A stretch of 58,845 nucleotides of DNA from Lawsonibacter sp. (GCA_022795855.1 JAAWHL010000003.1:1-58845), one strand, 5' to 3'; positions 43,101-52,263 are shown, numbered from the stretch's first letter. The notes: generated by a model from the sequence alone, not told the origin. Program-made: numbers and translations.

Positions 43101-45213
43101 GGAGATTGCCAACGAGTACGAGATTGAGTACGGCGGCGGGCTGGTGGAGATTGACATGGACTTCTTCTTCCGGCCCGAGGCCACCGACCGGGTGGACGAA
43201 ACCATGCTGTGGGATATGCTGATCTGGGCGGACTCCAACATGGACTATCAGCTCTATTCCCGGCCCATCGGCGCCGGGGACGACGCGTGGGAGCTGGAGG
43301 GAAGCGCCAGCCTGATTGTGGGCGGTGGCCAGGACGGCTTTGCCTACAACAGCCTGACCCGGAACATCCGGCCCAACGCCGGCCAGCCCGTGTTCGGTTC
43401 CCTGCGGGATATTGAACCCGCCGGCCGGGAGTTCGGCATCCACCTGACCCGGCTGGGCACCAGCTCCGACCGCACCTCCTGGAACCAGCGGGTGGTGGTG
43501 AGAATCACCGTGGTGGCCGGGGGGCAGTTCGGCCTGACCAACCTGTCCCAGGGCAGCTACCTCAGCGACTGGAACACGGCCCAGCAGGACTATGAGCTGG
43601 TATCCATCGGCCTGCCCGACCCCTTTGAGATCCGCAAGATGATCAGCGCCACCGAGCCCCCCAGCTTTACCAACAACCACCCCTCGTTCAACCCGGGGGA
43701 TACCTACGCCACCATGAACGTCACCCTGGACCGGCCCGGACAGGTGTTTTACGCGGCGGTTCCCCTGACAAGCGTGACCTACCGCAACGGCATGTCCTCC
43801 AGCATCAGCGACATCATCGACTATGAGAGCCCGGTGATGCCCAGCCTCCAGGGCAGCCCCAGCCAGTACCCGGAGCACTTTGTGGTGGACGACGTGCGGC
43901 CCCTGCCCGCCCTGGTGCCGGAGACCGGCCAGGACCGGTACAGCCCCCTGTACGTCTCCGTCCCCGACCGCATCACGGTCACCGGCGGCGGCTTCAACAA
44001 CAACCGCCTGATTAAGACGGGCAGCACCGAAACGCTTGAGCCCAACGTCACCTCGGAAATCCGCCTGACCGGCCTGTCGGCCGACACCATCTATTACGTC
44101 TACGTGGTCACCAAGGGGGTGGGCGCGGTCTACTCGGACACCATGGTCTACCGCTTCAAGACCGTGGACGCCATCCGGCCCCTGATTGACATGGACGTGC
44201 ACGACCCCGCCGTGTCGGTAACCGTGGACCGGCCTGCGGTGGTGGACTACATCATCGTGCCCATCGGCAAGGAGGACTCCCGCTTCCTTGAGCCCTTCCG
44301 CAATTACGCGGTGGCCAACCCGTCCCTCCCCGCGGCCTATCAGAACATCAGCGTGCTGGAGGCCATGGCCACCCGTGTGGTGGGCAGCGACGGCCGCACC
44401 TATGAGGGCAGCGTGTTCGACAAGTACGCCACCACCGCCGCCAAGGCCACCTACGCGGAGCTGATCCGTGCCTCCCGCACCAACGGCAACACGGTCATAG
44501 ACAACGGCACCCTGAACTTTACCGAGGTGGAAAACGAACCGAACTACTACCTGAACGCCCAGGACGTGACCAGTGAGTTCATGCAGGGCTTCAACCCCCA
44601 CGTGGTGATTGCCGTGGGACGCAGCTCGGCGGACCAGGGCTCCGGCGACGCCTTCCGCGCCGCCCAGCCGGTGTCCAACCGGGACACCGAGTCCCCTTAT
44701 ATCACCAACGCCCTGCTCAGTCAGACGGACCTGGGAACGAACAGGATCATCGCCAACGGCACGCTGCTGCTGGTGTTCAACGAGGGCCTGTACAACCGGA
44801 GCGGAAGCGGCACCAATACCTCCTACAGCCCCCTGGACAACTGCGCAATCGGCGGCAGCAGCGGACATCCGGTGGTCAATCCCTCCCATACCCCGGTGGT
44901 ATCCCTGGCCATGGGCGTGGGCGGAATGAACGTGCGGGCCAACGGAACCCATGACGACGACGCCGAGGCGATTACACAAATCCTGCTCAGCTTGAAAAAC
45001 GCCGGGGACGGCGCGTCCGTGACCTTCAGCCCCACCCTCTGCGACTCCACGGGCAACAACTGGGAGAACGTGCCCCTGACGGTGACCCTGCGGGTGGACC
45101 CCGTGCGGGTGGAGGACGGTACCAACGCCGACGGCACCATCAAGTATAAAACCGAATACCGGGCCAGGGTGGAGATCACCCGGGGCTGGGACGGCAGAGA
45201 CCGGCTGAATTAA
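40168..45213 (+). CDS. Large secreted SLH-domain surface protein
   Basis: 1681 residues. Signal peptide (basic N terminus, hydrophobic GILSLVMLLGLM, likely cleaved after AQA near residue 36). Three N-terminal SLH repeats follow (about 36-215, for example ITRAEFLSLINRAYGY, AESGIISGYPDGTFRP). A beta-helix-like stretch (about 215-430, VTVNTSGVTLRDTTIAGDLY) comes next, then many fibronectin/Ig-like modules that repeat the theme GTxYWAVxxxG and SFTTxD. SLH repeats bind pyruvylated cell-wall polymer, so the protein is wall-anchored. The substrate or ligand of the modules is unknown. Confidence 0.88.
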   Translation: MRKNPTHKTIWDRLRRGMAGILSLVMLLGLMPAAQAEEDSWAAPYMQQLIDWNIMRSDLPESKDAERAITRAEFLSLINRAYGYDQVGEIPFTDISGLEWYADDVAIAYNVGYFAGTSDVTASPLDPLTREQGALLLAKNMMMQANPGEVLDFADGRSFSSWSRGIMRAVAESGIISGYPDGTFRPQNNISRGEAAAMLVKAIGQPVSTGGVHSLGSVYGNVTVNTSGVTLRDTTIAGDLYLTGGIGLGDVLLENVSVLGRIIASGGGESSGGQNSVLLRNVSASEMIVDSIGDHFVTIRTEGDTDIGTTSVRTSSYLEDVTPKGYGMHRIEIDGESGMNVQLAGNIKEVVNKTPASRLVLAQGVVGKVTVDEQAVGSALVIDGSARAEEVNLDVGTGVTGEGDIDHLNVNAPGSNVTILPDTITVRPGITANINSETMDTVAAAESSEDPRLLSGYPAARDVAPTSAQAVFSTNKRGTVYWAVSALADGSIGAEELISPPAYGGKAVRSGSIQVTASKTEVSAPIAGLTSDGSYYLSAVLVDARGQNSPVKVTSFTTPDNSVPGFGNGYPYMSRITNRSAQVAVMTTKSCQLFYALMPSGSTAPRPQDFKTGALSGNLGYGSLDAVKNSTLAFTVNSIDLEETTAYDLYLWLNDYNGAQSSEVRRLSFTTIDGTPPIIREMEQTDAKANSVELTYVLNEPGTLYWAIVKEGEDFLRPLSGMATPPELTDTAAKSQVESGIGAVQKGSSTATQAEAEVKFVIGGLEAEGSYDVYYVAKDRAGNYSESVRVITVNTEDGVAPTVIQEFTKYNGEDKNTPLPDTSIRLVFNEGIQHVTQDLLGKPVYTPLIDLYEEVVSSRNTPNEMSARETMAQHLRECFTMYCTSTGQPVEVVDRGMNPSAENWVVDYRYAVIVREDGKMVVTLPTNPNSPDTSALNLASGAAYYFHVENIADTAISPTQMGGTDLPRFRTVFARVNLEIANEYEIEYGGGLVEIDMDFFFRPEATDRVDETMLWDMLIWADSNMDYQLYSRPIGAGDDAWELEGSASLIVGGGQDGFAYNSLTRNIRPNAGQPVFGSLRDIEPAGREFGIHLTRLGTSSDRTSWNQRVVVRITVVAGGQFGLTNLSQGSYLSDWNTAQQDYELVSIGLPDPFEIRKMISATEPPSFTNNHPSFNPGDTYATMNVTLDRPGQVFYAAVPLTSVTYRNGMSSSISDIIDYESPVMPSLQGSPSQYPEHFVVDDVRPLPALVPETGQDRYSPLYVSVPDRITVTGGGFNNNRLIKTGSTETLEPNVTSEIRLTGLSADTIYYVYVVTKGVGAVYSDTMVYRFKTVDAIRPLIDMDVHDPAVSVTVDRPAVVDYIIVPIGKEDSRFLEPFRNYAVANPSLPAAYQNISVLEAMATRVVGSDGRTYEGSVFDKYATTAAKATYAELIRASRTNGNTVIDNGTLNFTEVENEPNYYLNAQDVTSEFMQGFNPHVVIAVGRSSADQGSGDAFRAAQPVSNRDTESPYITNALLSQTDLGTNRIIANGTLLLVFNEGLYNRSGSGTNTSYSPLDNCAIGGSSGHPVVNPSHTPVVSLAMGVGGMNVRANGTHDDDAEAITQILLSLKNAGDGASVTFSPTLCDSTGNNWENVPLTVTLRVDPVRVEDGTNADGTIKYKTEYRARVEITRGWDGRDRLN

Positions 45214-45229
45214 AAGCGCAGATTCAGAA

Positions 45230-45257
45230 GGGAGCGGGCGGATTCCCGCCCGCTCCC
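45230..45257 (+). terminator. Hairpin between the two giant surface-protein genes
   Basis: Perfect 12-base stem (GGGAGCGGGCGG and complement) with a 4-base loop, followed by TCTCTCC rather than a strong T-run. Confidence 0.55.
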
Positions 45258-45296
45258 TCTCTCCAGGAAAGAAACGCGCAAAAGGAGTATGGACGG

Positions 45297-48200
45297 ATGA
45301 AAAAGGTTATTTTGCGCCGGGGAGGCGCGCTTTTGCTCACATTGGCCCTGATGGCCTCTCTGCTGGCGGTCCCGGCGGTGGCAGTGGACGCGACCGGAAT
45401 TGAAATCAGCCCATCCGGTTCGGTCAAGATATCCGTAAACGACAGATACCAGCTGTCCTACGCGCTGACTCCCAGCGGCGCGTCCGATTCGGTTACATGG
45501 GATAGCAGCGACGCTACGGTCGCCACCGTCACCCAGAACGGCCTTGTGATTGGAACCGGGGCGGGTCAAGCGACGATTTCCGTGAAGCTGGACTCGGATA
45601 ACAGCATCAAAGCGGAGTGTACGGTTACCGTGGAAAACAAGCCGAAGGACATCCAGCTGGACAAGACCAGCCTGGAGGTGTCCGTCGGCGAGACAAAGAC
45701 ACTGCGGTGCTCCTATCTCCCCGCAGACGCGGAGGGAGATATCGACACCGACATCCTGTGGGAGACCAGGGACCCGAATATTGCAACTGTAACAAACGGA
45801 GCAGTAACGGGCGTGGGGTACGGCGAGACGGAGGTTACCGCCACCTCCAGGACCTACGGCTGGCAGGTCATCTGCAGCGTCACCGTCTTTGCCCAGGCCA
45901 CCAGCATTGAGCTGATGGAGGACCAGTATCAGCTGAAAACCGGGGAGTGGACAAAAATCCGGGTGAACGTCCTGCCGGTGGAGGCAAAAAACGCGGTGAC
46001 GTTTAAGGTCACCGATGGCGAAGGCGTTGTCAAGGTAGACGAGGAAGGCATTATCACCGCCCTGAAAGAGGGGACGGCGACCATCACCGTGACAGCGGCC
46101 CAGTCGGGGACCGGAACGGCGGCGGTGACCAAGAAGTGCAAGGTGACCGTTACCCAGGCGGTGTCCAGCCTGGAGCTGGACTCCCGGGTGCTGACGGTGC
46201 AGGTGAAGGACACCGCGACCCTTCAGGCCTACATCAAGCCCAAGGGGATTGCCGGCAAGGACGACATCACCTGGACCGTAGGGGCGGCCAGCGTGGCCTC
46301 CATCCAGTCGGTCCGGCAGGTGACGGCGCCCGCCGGCGCGGATTACGACATCTGGGAGGCCACCATCGAGGCCAAGCAGGCCCGGGACACCCTGATTACC
46401 GTCACCGCCGGCAAGCAGAGCGCCCAGTGCCGCCTGCGGGTGTCCCAGATTCCCGCCCCGCCCACCATCTCCCTGGGACAGGAGCTGCTGATTGTCAGCC
46501 TGACCGTGGGGAACAGCCGCACGGTGACCCCCGTGGTCAAGCCTGCCGACGCGGAGGTGACCTGGACCAGCGCGGACCCCAAAGTCGCCCGGGTGGATGA
46601 AAACGGCGTGATTACCGGTGTGGCGGCGGGGAGCACCACCGTCACCGCCACCGTGGGCGGCGGAGCGGGAGAAAATCAGAAAATCACCTGCACCGTAACG
46701 GTAAGGGACGTGGACCCGGACGACCCGGACGCCCCCAAGGTGCCCCTCCAGAGCCTGGAGCTGCGCAACAGCTCCCTGCGCCTGGACAAGATTGGCGAGA
46801 CCGCCGTTCTGGAGGTGCGGGCCCTGCCCGCCGACCACACCGACCAGCTGATCTGGACCTCGGATGACGAGAAGGTGGTCACCGTGGTGGGAGGCGAGTT
46901 GACCGCCGTCGCCCCCGGCGAGACCACCGTGACCGTGGCCGCCCGGAGCGACCCCAGCATTTATGACACCTGCGTGGTCACCGTGTCCGGCGTCCGCCTG
47001 ATTCTGAACGACGACAGCCAGATGGACGATCCCCCCGCCCTGGAGAAGGTGGAGGTCAAGGAGAACAGCTCCAAGGATTTAAGCTATAAGCGCTACGGCG
47101 CGGCCATCGGCCAGGGGGTGTTCTGGGAGATTGACGACACCGCCGTGGCCACCATCTCGGGCGGCCGGGTCACCGGGCGCATCATCGGCACCACCCGGGT
47201 CACCGTCACCGCCGGGGACTACAAGTCCGTCCCCTGCGAGATCTCGGTGGTGGAGAACACCTCCGGCGTGACCACCGGAGAGGCCGAGGCGGGCAAGCCC
47301 TTCTCCTTCTCCGGAATCCGCTACGACCTGTACGAGGCCTGCCGCGAGGCCACGGACGGAGGCAGGCTGTCCTACATCACCGCCCTGACCGTGGCCCCCA
47401 GCCAGGGGACCCTGTACTACAACTACAACTCCCCCAGCGACACCGGGGCGGGCGTCGCCGCCACCGACCGGTTCTACTACAGCGACTCCTCCGCCGGCCA
47501 CAGGATGATAGCCAACCTGACCTTTGTCCCCAATGACGACTTCACCGGCACCGCGGAGATCACCTACACCGGCTGGGGCGAGAAGCGGGAGACCTACTCA
47601 GGCACCATCCGCCTGTATGTGGAGGGCATTGACGACGTGTCCTACACCACCAAGGGGGACACCCCCATTGAGTTCCAGGCCAACGACTTCAACACCATCT
47701 GCCGCATCCGCACCGGCCGGGATTTGAGCTATGTCACCTTTGAGCTGCCCCAGGAGAGCCGGGGCACCCTGTACTACAACTACAGCGCCCAGGCCGTCTA
47801 TCCGGAAAAGGTGACCGCCTCCACCCAGTACAGCCGCAGCCGCAACCCCTCCCTGGACCGGGTGACCTTCCTGCCCGCCGACGGGTTCGGCGGCACCGTC
47901 ACCATCCCCTATCGGGGGGTGGATACCTCCGGCAGCGCCTACTCCGGCCGGGTGACCATCACGGTCAACAACCGGGACACCATCAGCAAGGGCGGGATCC
48001 AATACACCGCCAACCCCGGAGAGCGGGTGCGCTTCTACGCCTCCCACTTCAACCGGGCCTGCCGGGATGTAACCGGCGAGTCCCTGGACTATGTGCGCTT
48101 CAGCCTGCCCCAGGCGGACGAGGGCACCCTGTACTACAACTACCGCAGCAGCTCCAACCCCGGCACCCGGGTCAGCTCGGGCACCTACTACTACCGGGGC

Positions 48201-49598
48201 GGCAGCCCCTCCCTGGACAGCGTGTCCTTTGTCCCGGCCTCCAGAGCCCCCGACCGGGTGGTCATCGACTTCACCGGCTACAGCATCGAGGGGACCTCCT
48301 TCCAGGGGAAGGTGTACATTGACACCGGCGACTCCGGCGACGTCCGGGTCATCCAGTACTCGGTCCAGGGCGGCCAGGCGGTCACCTTCCAGCCCGGCGA
48401 CTTCAACGACGTGTGTGAGGACGCCCTGGGCAGCACCCTGAGCTATGTGCGCTTCAGCCTGCCCTCCTCCAGCCAGGGCCTGCTGTGCTACCAGTACAAC
48501 AGCAGCCGGGGCACCTACGCCAGCCGGGTCTCCGCCTCCACCAGCTACTACCGCACCGGCGGCACCTATCAGCTTGGCAGCGTCTCCTTCCTGGCCGGAG
48601 AGGGCTACTCCGGCACCGCACAGATAAGCTATACCGGCTACAGCCGGGACGGGGACACCTACCGGGGCACCGTGGAGATTCGCGTGACCTCCAACAGCCC
48701 GGTCACGGTGAACTACAGCGGGCGCAGCGACACCCCCATCCGCCTGACCTCCTCCAGCCTGCGCAGCGCCTGCGGCTCGGTGATGAGTCAGGCCCTGTCC
48801 TACATCCAGTTCACCAGCCTGCCTTCCTCCTCCTCCGGACGGCTGTACAGCAATTACAGCGGATCCGGCACCGGAAGCCAGGTGAGCTCCGGCACACGCT
48901 TCTATGTATCCGGAACCCCCGGCATCGACCAGCTCACCTTTGTCCCGGAGCGCAGCTTCCAGGGCACGGCCTCCCTGTACTACAACGGCGTCAGCACCAG
49001 CGGGGAGCGGGTCAACGGCCGGATCAACATCACCGTCACCAGAGCCGGGGTCTCCTCCGCCTACTTCACCGATATGGGCGGCTACCCTGACGCGGTGGCC
49101 GCGGTGGATTATCTCTATGAGCAGGGCGTTGTGGCCGGCATGGGCGGCGGAGCCTTCGGGCCCGGCCTACCGATCAAACGGTGCGACTTTGTGCAGATGC
49201 TGTGCAAGGGCTTCGGGTTCAGCGGCGGCGGCAGCTCCGGCTTTGCCGACGTGGACGACGGCGCCTACTACGCCCAGGCGGTGGCCGCGGCCAGAAGCAG
49301 AGGCGTGGTGTCCGGCGACGGGGTGAACTTCATGCCCGAAAATCAGCTCAGCCGCCAGGACGCCATGGTCATGGTGTGCAACGCCCTGACCGCCTCCGGC
49401 TGGAGCTTGGGCAACGGCGCGGCGGTGGACCTGTCCCTCTACGGGGACAGCGGGGAAATTTCCGGCTACGCCAGATACGCCGTGGGCAGCCTGGTGCAGC
49501 TGGGCGCCGTGGGCCGGGACAGCAGCCGCCTGCGCCCCCAGGACCCCATTACCCGGGCCGAAATGGCGGTGCTCCTCCACTATGTAATCACAATGTAA
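45297..49598 (+). CDS. Large secreted BIG2/SLH surface protein with five tandem repeats
   Basis: 1433 residues. Signal peptide (MKKVILRRGGALLLTLALMA, cleaved after AVA near residue 29). About seven bacterial Ig-like (BIG2) modules (about 30-660, typical LDKTSLEVSVGETKTL and GxGxTTVTA). Then five tandem repeats of about 115 residues (about 666-1250) sharing GTLYYNY, SLDxVxF and GTxxIxYxG. The C terminus has SLH repeats (from about 1260, PIKRCDFVQMLCKGFGF, ENQLSRQDAMVMVCNA, DPITRAEMAVLLHY). Here SLH is C-terminal, unlike the neighbouring protein. Confidence 0.88.
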   Translation: MKKVILRRGGALLLTLALMASLLAVPAVAVDATGIEISPSGSVKISVNDRYQLSYALTPSGASDSVTWDSSDATVATVTQNGLVIGTGAGQATISVKLDSDNSIKAECTVTVENKPKDIQLDKTSLEVSVGETKTLRCSYLPADAEGDIDTDILWETRDPNIATVTNGAVTGVGYGETEVTATSRTYGWQVICSVTVFAQATSIELMEDQYQLKTGEWTKIRVNVLPVEAKNAVTFKVTDGEGVVKVDEEGIITALKEGTATITVTAAQSGTGTAAVTKKCKVTVTQAVSSLELDSRVLTVQVKDTATLQAYIKPKGIAGKDDITWTVGAASVASIQSVRQVTAPAGADYDIWEATIEAKQARDTLITVTAGKQSAQCRLRVSQIPAPPTISLGQELLIVSLTVGNSRTVTPVVKPADAEVTWTSADPKVARVDENGVITGVAAGSTTVTATVGGGAGENQKITCTVTVRDVDPDDPDAPKVPLQSLELRNSSLRLDKIGETAVLEVRALPADHTDQLIWTSDDEKVVTVVGGELTAVAPGETTVTVAARSDPSIYDTCVVTVSGVRLILNDDSQMDDPPALEKVEVKENSSKDLSYKRYGAAIGQGVFWEIDDTAVATISGGRVTGRIIGTTRVTVTAGDYKSVPCEISVVENTSGVTTGEAEAGKPFSFSGIRYDLYEACREATDGGRLSYITALTVAPSQGTLYYNYNSPSDTGAGVAATDRFYYSDSSAGHRMIANLTFVPNDDFTGTAEITYTGWGEKRETYSGTIRLYVEGIDDVSYTTKGDTPIEFQANDFNTICRIRTGRDLSYVTFELPQESRGTLYYNYSAQAVYPEKVTASTQYSRSRNPSLDRVTFLPADGFGGTVTIPYRGVDTSGSAYSGRVTITVNNRDTISKGGIQYTANPGERVRFYASHFNRACRDVTGESLDYVRFSLPQADEGTLYYNYRSSSNPGTRVSSGTYYYRGGSPSLDSVSFVPASRAPDRVVIDFTGYSIEGTSFQGKVYIDTGDSGDVRVIQYSVQGGQAVTFQPGDFNDVCEDALGSTLSYVRFSLPSSSQGLLCYQYNSSRGTYASRVSASTSYYRTGGTYQLGSVSFLAGEGYSGTAQISYTGYSRDGDTYRGTVEIRVTSNSPVTVNYSGRSDTPIRLTSSSLRSACGSVMSQALSYIQFTSLPSSSSGRLYSNYSGSGTGSQVSSGTRFYVSGTPGIDQLTFVPERSFQGTASLYYNGVSTSGERVNGRINITVTRAGVSSAYFTDMGGYPDAVAAVDYLYEQGVVAGMGGGAFGPGLPIKRCDFVQMLCKGFGFSGGGSSGFADVDDGAYYAQAVAAARSRGVVSGDGVNFMPENQLSRQDAMVMVCNALTASGWSLGNGAAVDLSLYGDSGEISGYARYAVGSLVQLGAVGRDSSRLRPQDPITRAEMAVLLHYVITM
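47291..49056 (+). repeat. Five diverged tandem domain repeats in the BIG2/SLH protein
   Basis: Units of about 115 codons share LSYVxFxLP, GTLYYNY, a Tyr-rich stretch, SLDxVxFxP and GTxxIxYxG. They are conserved in protein but variable in DNA. I do not recognise the family. Confidence 0.8.
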
Positions 49599-49615
49599 GC
49601 AGGGAGTGAACCAGG

Positions 49616-50299
49616 ATGCCTCAGGCAGAGCAGGAAAAGAAGCAGGAAATCAAAATCAGCCTCCGTCCGGGAATGGCGGTGGAGGTCCTGAACGTGGAAA
49701 ACCGGCTGCTGTTCATGGGACGGCTGGAGGGATGCCAGGGCAGCTCGGTGATTATCCGGGACGCCAAGGACGACGAGCTTCCCCCCATCCTCTACAACGC
49801 GGAGGTGCGGCTGCGCTTCTTTCAGAACGAGCAGAATTTAGTGCTTCAGGGGAAAATCTGCGGCAGCACCAGCCAGATTTGGAAGATTGACCGGCTGGTC
49901 AGCCAGTTTACCAAGGAGCAGCGCACCTACTTCCGCCAGCGGGTCAGCCCCCACTCCCCCGCCATGTGCATCAAGTGGGCCGCGGCCGCAGGGGGCCAGG
50001 AGAAAAAGCCGGCCCCCTGCCACGTCCAGGATGTGAGCGCCGGCGGGATGCTGATTCTCTGCAAGGAGGAATACCGGGTGGGGGACCGGCTGTCCATCAC
50101 CGGTATCCGGATTGTGGAGCAGGAAGCCCCCTTCACCTTCAACTGCCAGGTGCGCCGGGTGGGGGAGATGAGCGACGGGCTGATCCGTTACGGCTGCCAG
50201 TTTGAATCGGTGCCTGCCAAGGAGCAGGACCGCCTGCTGCGGGCCATCTTCGCGGTGCAGCGGGAGGAAATCAAGCGGCGGAAGTCCCGCGGGCTGTGA
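49616..50299 (+). CDS. PilZ-domain protein with YcgR-like N-terminal domain
   Basis: 227 residues. A YcgR-N/flagellar-brake-like domain (about residues 12-100, LRPGMAVEVLNVENRLLF) precedes a PilZ domain with RxxxR as RTYFR in EQRTYFRQRV and the VQDVSAGGM (DxSxxG) motif. Probably binds c-di-GMP. GCAGGGAGTG precedes the ATG at 49616. It follows the second SLH gene by 17 bases and overlaps the next gene by one base. A second PilZ protein lies at 39478-40074. Confidence 0.85.
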   Translation: MPQAEQEKKQEIKISLRPGMAVEVLNVENRLLFMGRLEGCQGSSVIIRDAKDDELPPILYNAEVRLRFFQNEQNLVLQGKICGSTSQIWKIDRLVSQFTKEQRTYFRQRVSPHSPAMCIKWAAAAGGQEKKPAPCHVQDVSAGGMLILCKEEYRVGDRLSITGIRIVEQEAPFTFNCQVRRVGEMSDGLIRYGCQFESVPAKEQDRLLRAIFAVQREEIKRRKSRGL

Positions 50300-51114
50300 T
50301 GGCGCGGGTCATTGAAATCACCGATTTCTCCGCGCCGGAGCTGGACGTCTACGCCCGGCTGACAGAGAACCAGCTGCTGTGCCGGGCCGACCCGGCAAAC
50401 GCCATGTTCGTGGCGGAGAGCCCCCTGGTCATCGGCCGGGCCCTGGACGGGGGCTGTGCCCCGGTGTCCTTCCTGATGGAGCGCAGGCATGTGGAGGGAA
50501 AGGGGAAGGAGCTGCTGTCCCGGTGCGGGGACGTTCCCGTCTACGCGGCGGAGCCGGAGGTGCTGACCCGTCTGACCGGGTTCCGCCTGACCCGGGGGAT
50601 GCTGTGCGCCATGCGCCGCCCGGCGCTCCCTGATGCGCGGGCGGTCTGCGCCGGGGCCCGGCGGGTGGCGGTGTTGGAAAATATCATGAATCCCACCAAC
50701 ATCGGGGCGATTTTCCGCTCCGCAGCCGCCCTGGGTATGGACGGCGTGCTGCTGACCTGCGCGGGCAGCGACCCGCTCTACCGCCGTGCCGCCCGGGTGA
50801 GCATGGGGACCGTCTTCCAGGTGCCCTGGACCTACCTCCCGGAGGGGGAGGACTGGCAGGAGCTGCTCCACGGCCTGGGCTTCCGGACGGCGGCTATGGC
50901 CCTGCGGGAGGACGCCATGCACCTCTCCGACCCCCGGCTGGCGGCGGAGGAGCGGCTGGCTGTCGTGCTGGGCACCGAGGGGGACGGCCTGGCCCGGGAT
51001 ACTGTGGCCCGGTGCGACTACACGGTGCGCATTCCCATGTCCCACGGGGTGGATTCCCTGAACGTGGCGGCGGCCAGCGCCGTGGCCTTCTACCAGCTGG
51101 GACGCCCGGAATAA
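50299..51114 (+). CDS. SpoU-family RNA 2'-O-methyltransferase
   Basis: 271 residues. A small N-terminal L30e-like substrate-binding part precedes the SPOUT knot with the three SpoU motifs: NIMNPTNIGAIFRSAAALG, VVLGTEGDGLA, IPMSHGVDSLNVAAASAVA. Methylates a ribose in rRNA or tRNA; which site cannot be told. Its ATG overlaps the stop of the PilZ gene (TGATG). Confidence 0.92.
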   Translation: MARVIEITDFSAPELDVYARLTENQLLCRADPANAMFVAESPLVIGRALDGGCAPVSFLMERRHVEGKGKELLSRCGDVPVYAAEPEVLTRLTGFRLTRGMLCAMRRPALPDARAVCAGARRVAVLENIMNPTNIGAIFRSAAALGMDGVLLTCAGSDPLYRRAARVSMGTVFQVPWTYLPEGEDWQELLHGLGFRTAAMALREDAMHLSDPRLAAEERLAVVLGTEGDGLARDTVARCDYTVRIPMSHGVDSLNVAAASAVAFYQLGRPE

Positions 51115-51119
51115 AGCGG

Positions 51120-51150
51120 GGCCGGTCCGGATGAGGAATCCGGACCGGCC
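51120..51150. terminator. Terminator hairpin after the SpoU methyltransferase
   Basis: Perfect 13-base stem (GGCCGGTCCGGAT and complement, loop GAGGA); no clear T-run. Confidence 0.6.
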
Positions 51151-51159
51151 TGCATATGT

Positions 51160-51326
51160 TTAAGAAGCTGTACCATTAGCCGAAGTGCGCAGATTTGCGA
51201 GGCGAAATGGCTGCTGGCAAGGCAAAAAATTGCAGGGATATTGGATGTATTGCAATATTTTTTCACACGGCCAGCGGCGATTTCGGCCACAAAGATGCGT
51301 GCTGAGGCGATTGGTACAGCTTCTAA
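51160..51326. repeat. Palindromic repeat element A
   Basis: A long imperfect inverted repeat. The outer 13 bases (AGAAGCTGTACCA at 51163-51175, its complement at 51312-51324) are exact. The arms run about 75 bases inward with scattered mismatches, meeting near 51240. Termini match element B (57334-57489). The remainder of the 425-base gap holds terminator-like stems. No coding sequence is supported. Confidence 0.75.
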
Positions 51327-51480
51327 GATCCTGCTGAATATCTCGAAGTATGCCGGGGCAGCAGGGGACAAGACAGATTTCCCCAGGAATCCTTGGCGGA
51401 TCCCACGAAAACGGAACCCAGAATGGCGGGAAAGGCGCGCCGGCCGGTGTGCTGAGAGATGTTGAACAGGCCCTAACAGG

Positions 51481-51536
51481 AATGGCCCTGCGCAATCTGC
51501 GCCGGCAGCAGCCGGTCCGGATTGGGCAGGGCCATT
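51481..51536. other. Hairpin at the divIVA 3' end
   Basis: Arms of 17 bases (AATGGCCCTGCGCAATC and a near-perfect complement at 51520-51536, one mismatch), enclosing 22 bases. It lies just before the divIVA stop. It may terminate either converging gene; no T-run is seen. Confidence 0.5.
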
Positions 51537-51540
51537 CGGC

Positions 51541-52263
51541 CTATTTAATTTCGTAATCCCGTCCAAACTGAAGGTTGTCAAAGCTGATGCGGCGCGGATC
51601 GCTCCCCTCCTCCGGCGGGGGGGCGGCGGGCTCCTCCTGGGCGGGGGAAAATTCGGCGGTGTCGCTTAAATCCTCGGGAGGCTGAGCGGTTTGCTTGGCT
51701 TTCAGGTTTTCGGCGGTAGCCTCGGCCATGGCCTGGGCTACCAGCCTCCGGACACTGTCGTCAATCTGAGAGGCGGCCTGCTCCACGTGGTCGGCGGCGG
51801 GAGCGGCGTCGGGGGCCAGCTCGTGGAGCTGGTCCAGGTATTTCAGCTCCTGCTCGTGGAGGGCGCGCACCCGGGCCACATAGGCGGCGGTGGCGCTCTG
51901 GGCGGAGGACAGGCGGAACTGCTCGGCCTGGAGCTCCTTTTCCACGGAAACGGCCCGGTCGGCGGCGTCCTGTTCGGCCTGGCGGAGGATGGCGGCCCGC
52001 TTCTGCTCGGCGTCCTCCACCAGCTCGTCCGCCTTGCGCTGGGCGTACATCAGAGCCTGGCGCATGGTATCCTCCGTGGCGCGGTACTCCTCAACCTTCT
52101 CGACCAGGACCTTCATCTTGTTTTTGAGCACGGCGTTCTCGTTGTACAGCGAGGTATAATCCGCGGTGAGCAGGTCCAGGAACTCGTCCACCTGGGCCAT
52201 GTTGTACCCGCCGAAGGATACCTTTTGGAACGCGCGCTCGGATACTTCCAGAGGAGTGAGCAT
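51541..52263 (-). CDS. divIVA: DivIVA-domain cell division protein
   Basis: Coiled-coil protein that marks curved membrane at poles and septa. 240 residues. N-terminal DivIVA domain: LTPLEVSERAFQKVSFGGYN then MAQVDEFLDLL. A long coiled coil follows (about 30-160) and a Glu/Pro-rich tail. GCAGGAGGTC lies upstream. In the division cluster with sepF and yggS. Confidence 0.93.
   Translation of the reverse strand: MLTPLEVSERAFQKVSFGGYNMAQVDEFLDLLTADYTSLYNENAVLKNKMKVLVEKVEEYRATEDTMRQALMYAQRKADELVEDAEQKRAAILRQAEQDAADRAVSVEKELQAEQFRLSSAQSATAAYVARVRALHEQELKYLDQLHELAPDAAPAADHVEQAASQIDDSVRRLVAQAMAEATAENLKAKQTAQPPEDLSDTAEFSPAQEEPAAPPPEEGSDPRRISFDNLQFGRDYEIK

Noticed and set aside
40231-44979. Open frame of 1582 codons on the minus strand
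   Set aside because: Antisense shadow of the SLH gene at 40168-45213; product is low-complexity His/Gly/Val-rich with no signal peptide or domain, typical of GC-rich shadows.
51160-51495. 111-codon minus-strand frame in the spoU-divIVA gap
   Set aside because: It lies across the palindromic element; no ribosome site, no conserved motif.
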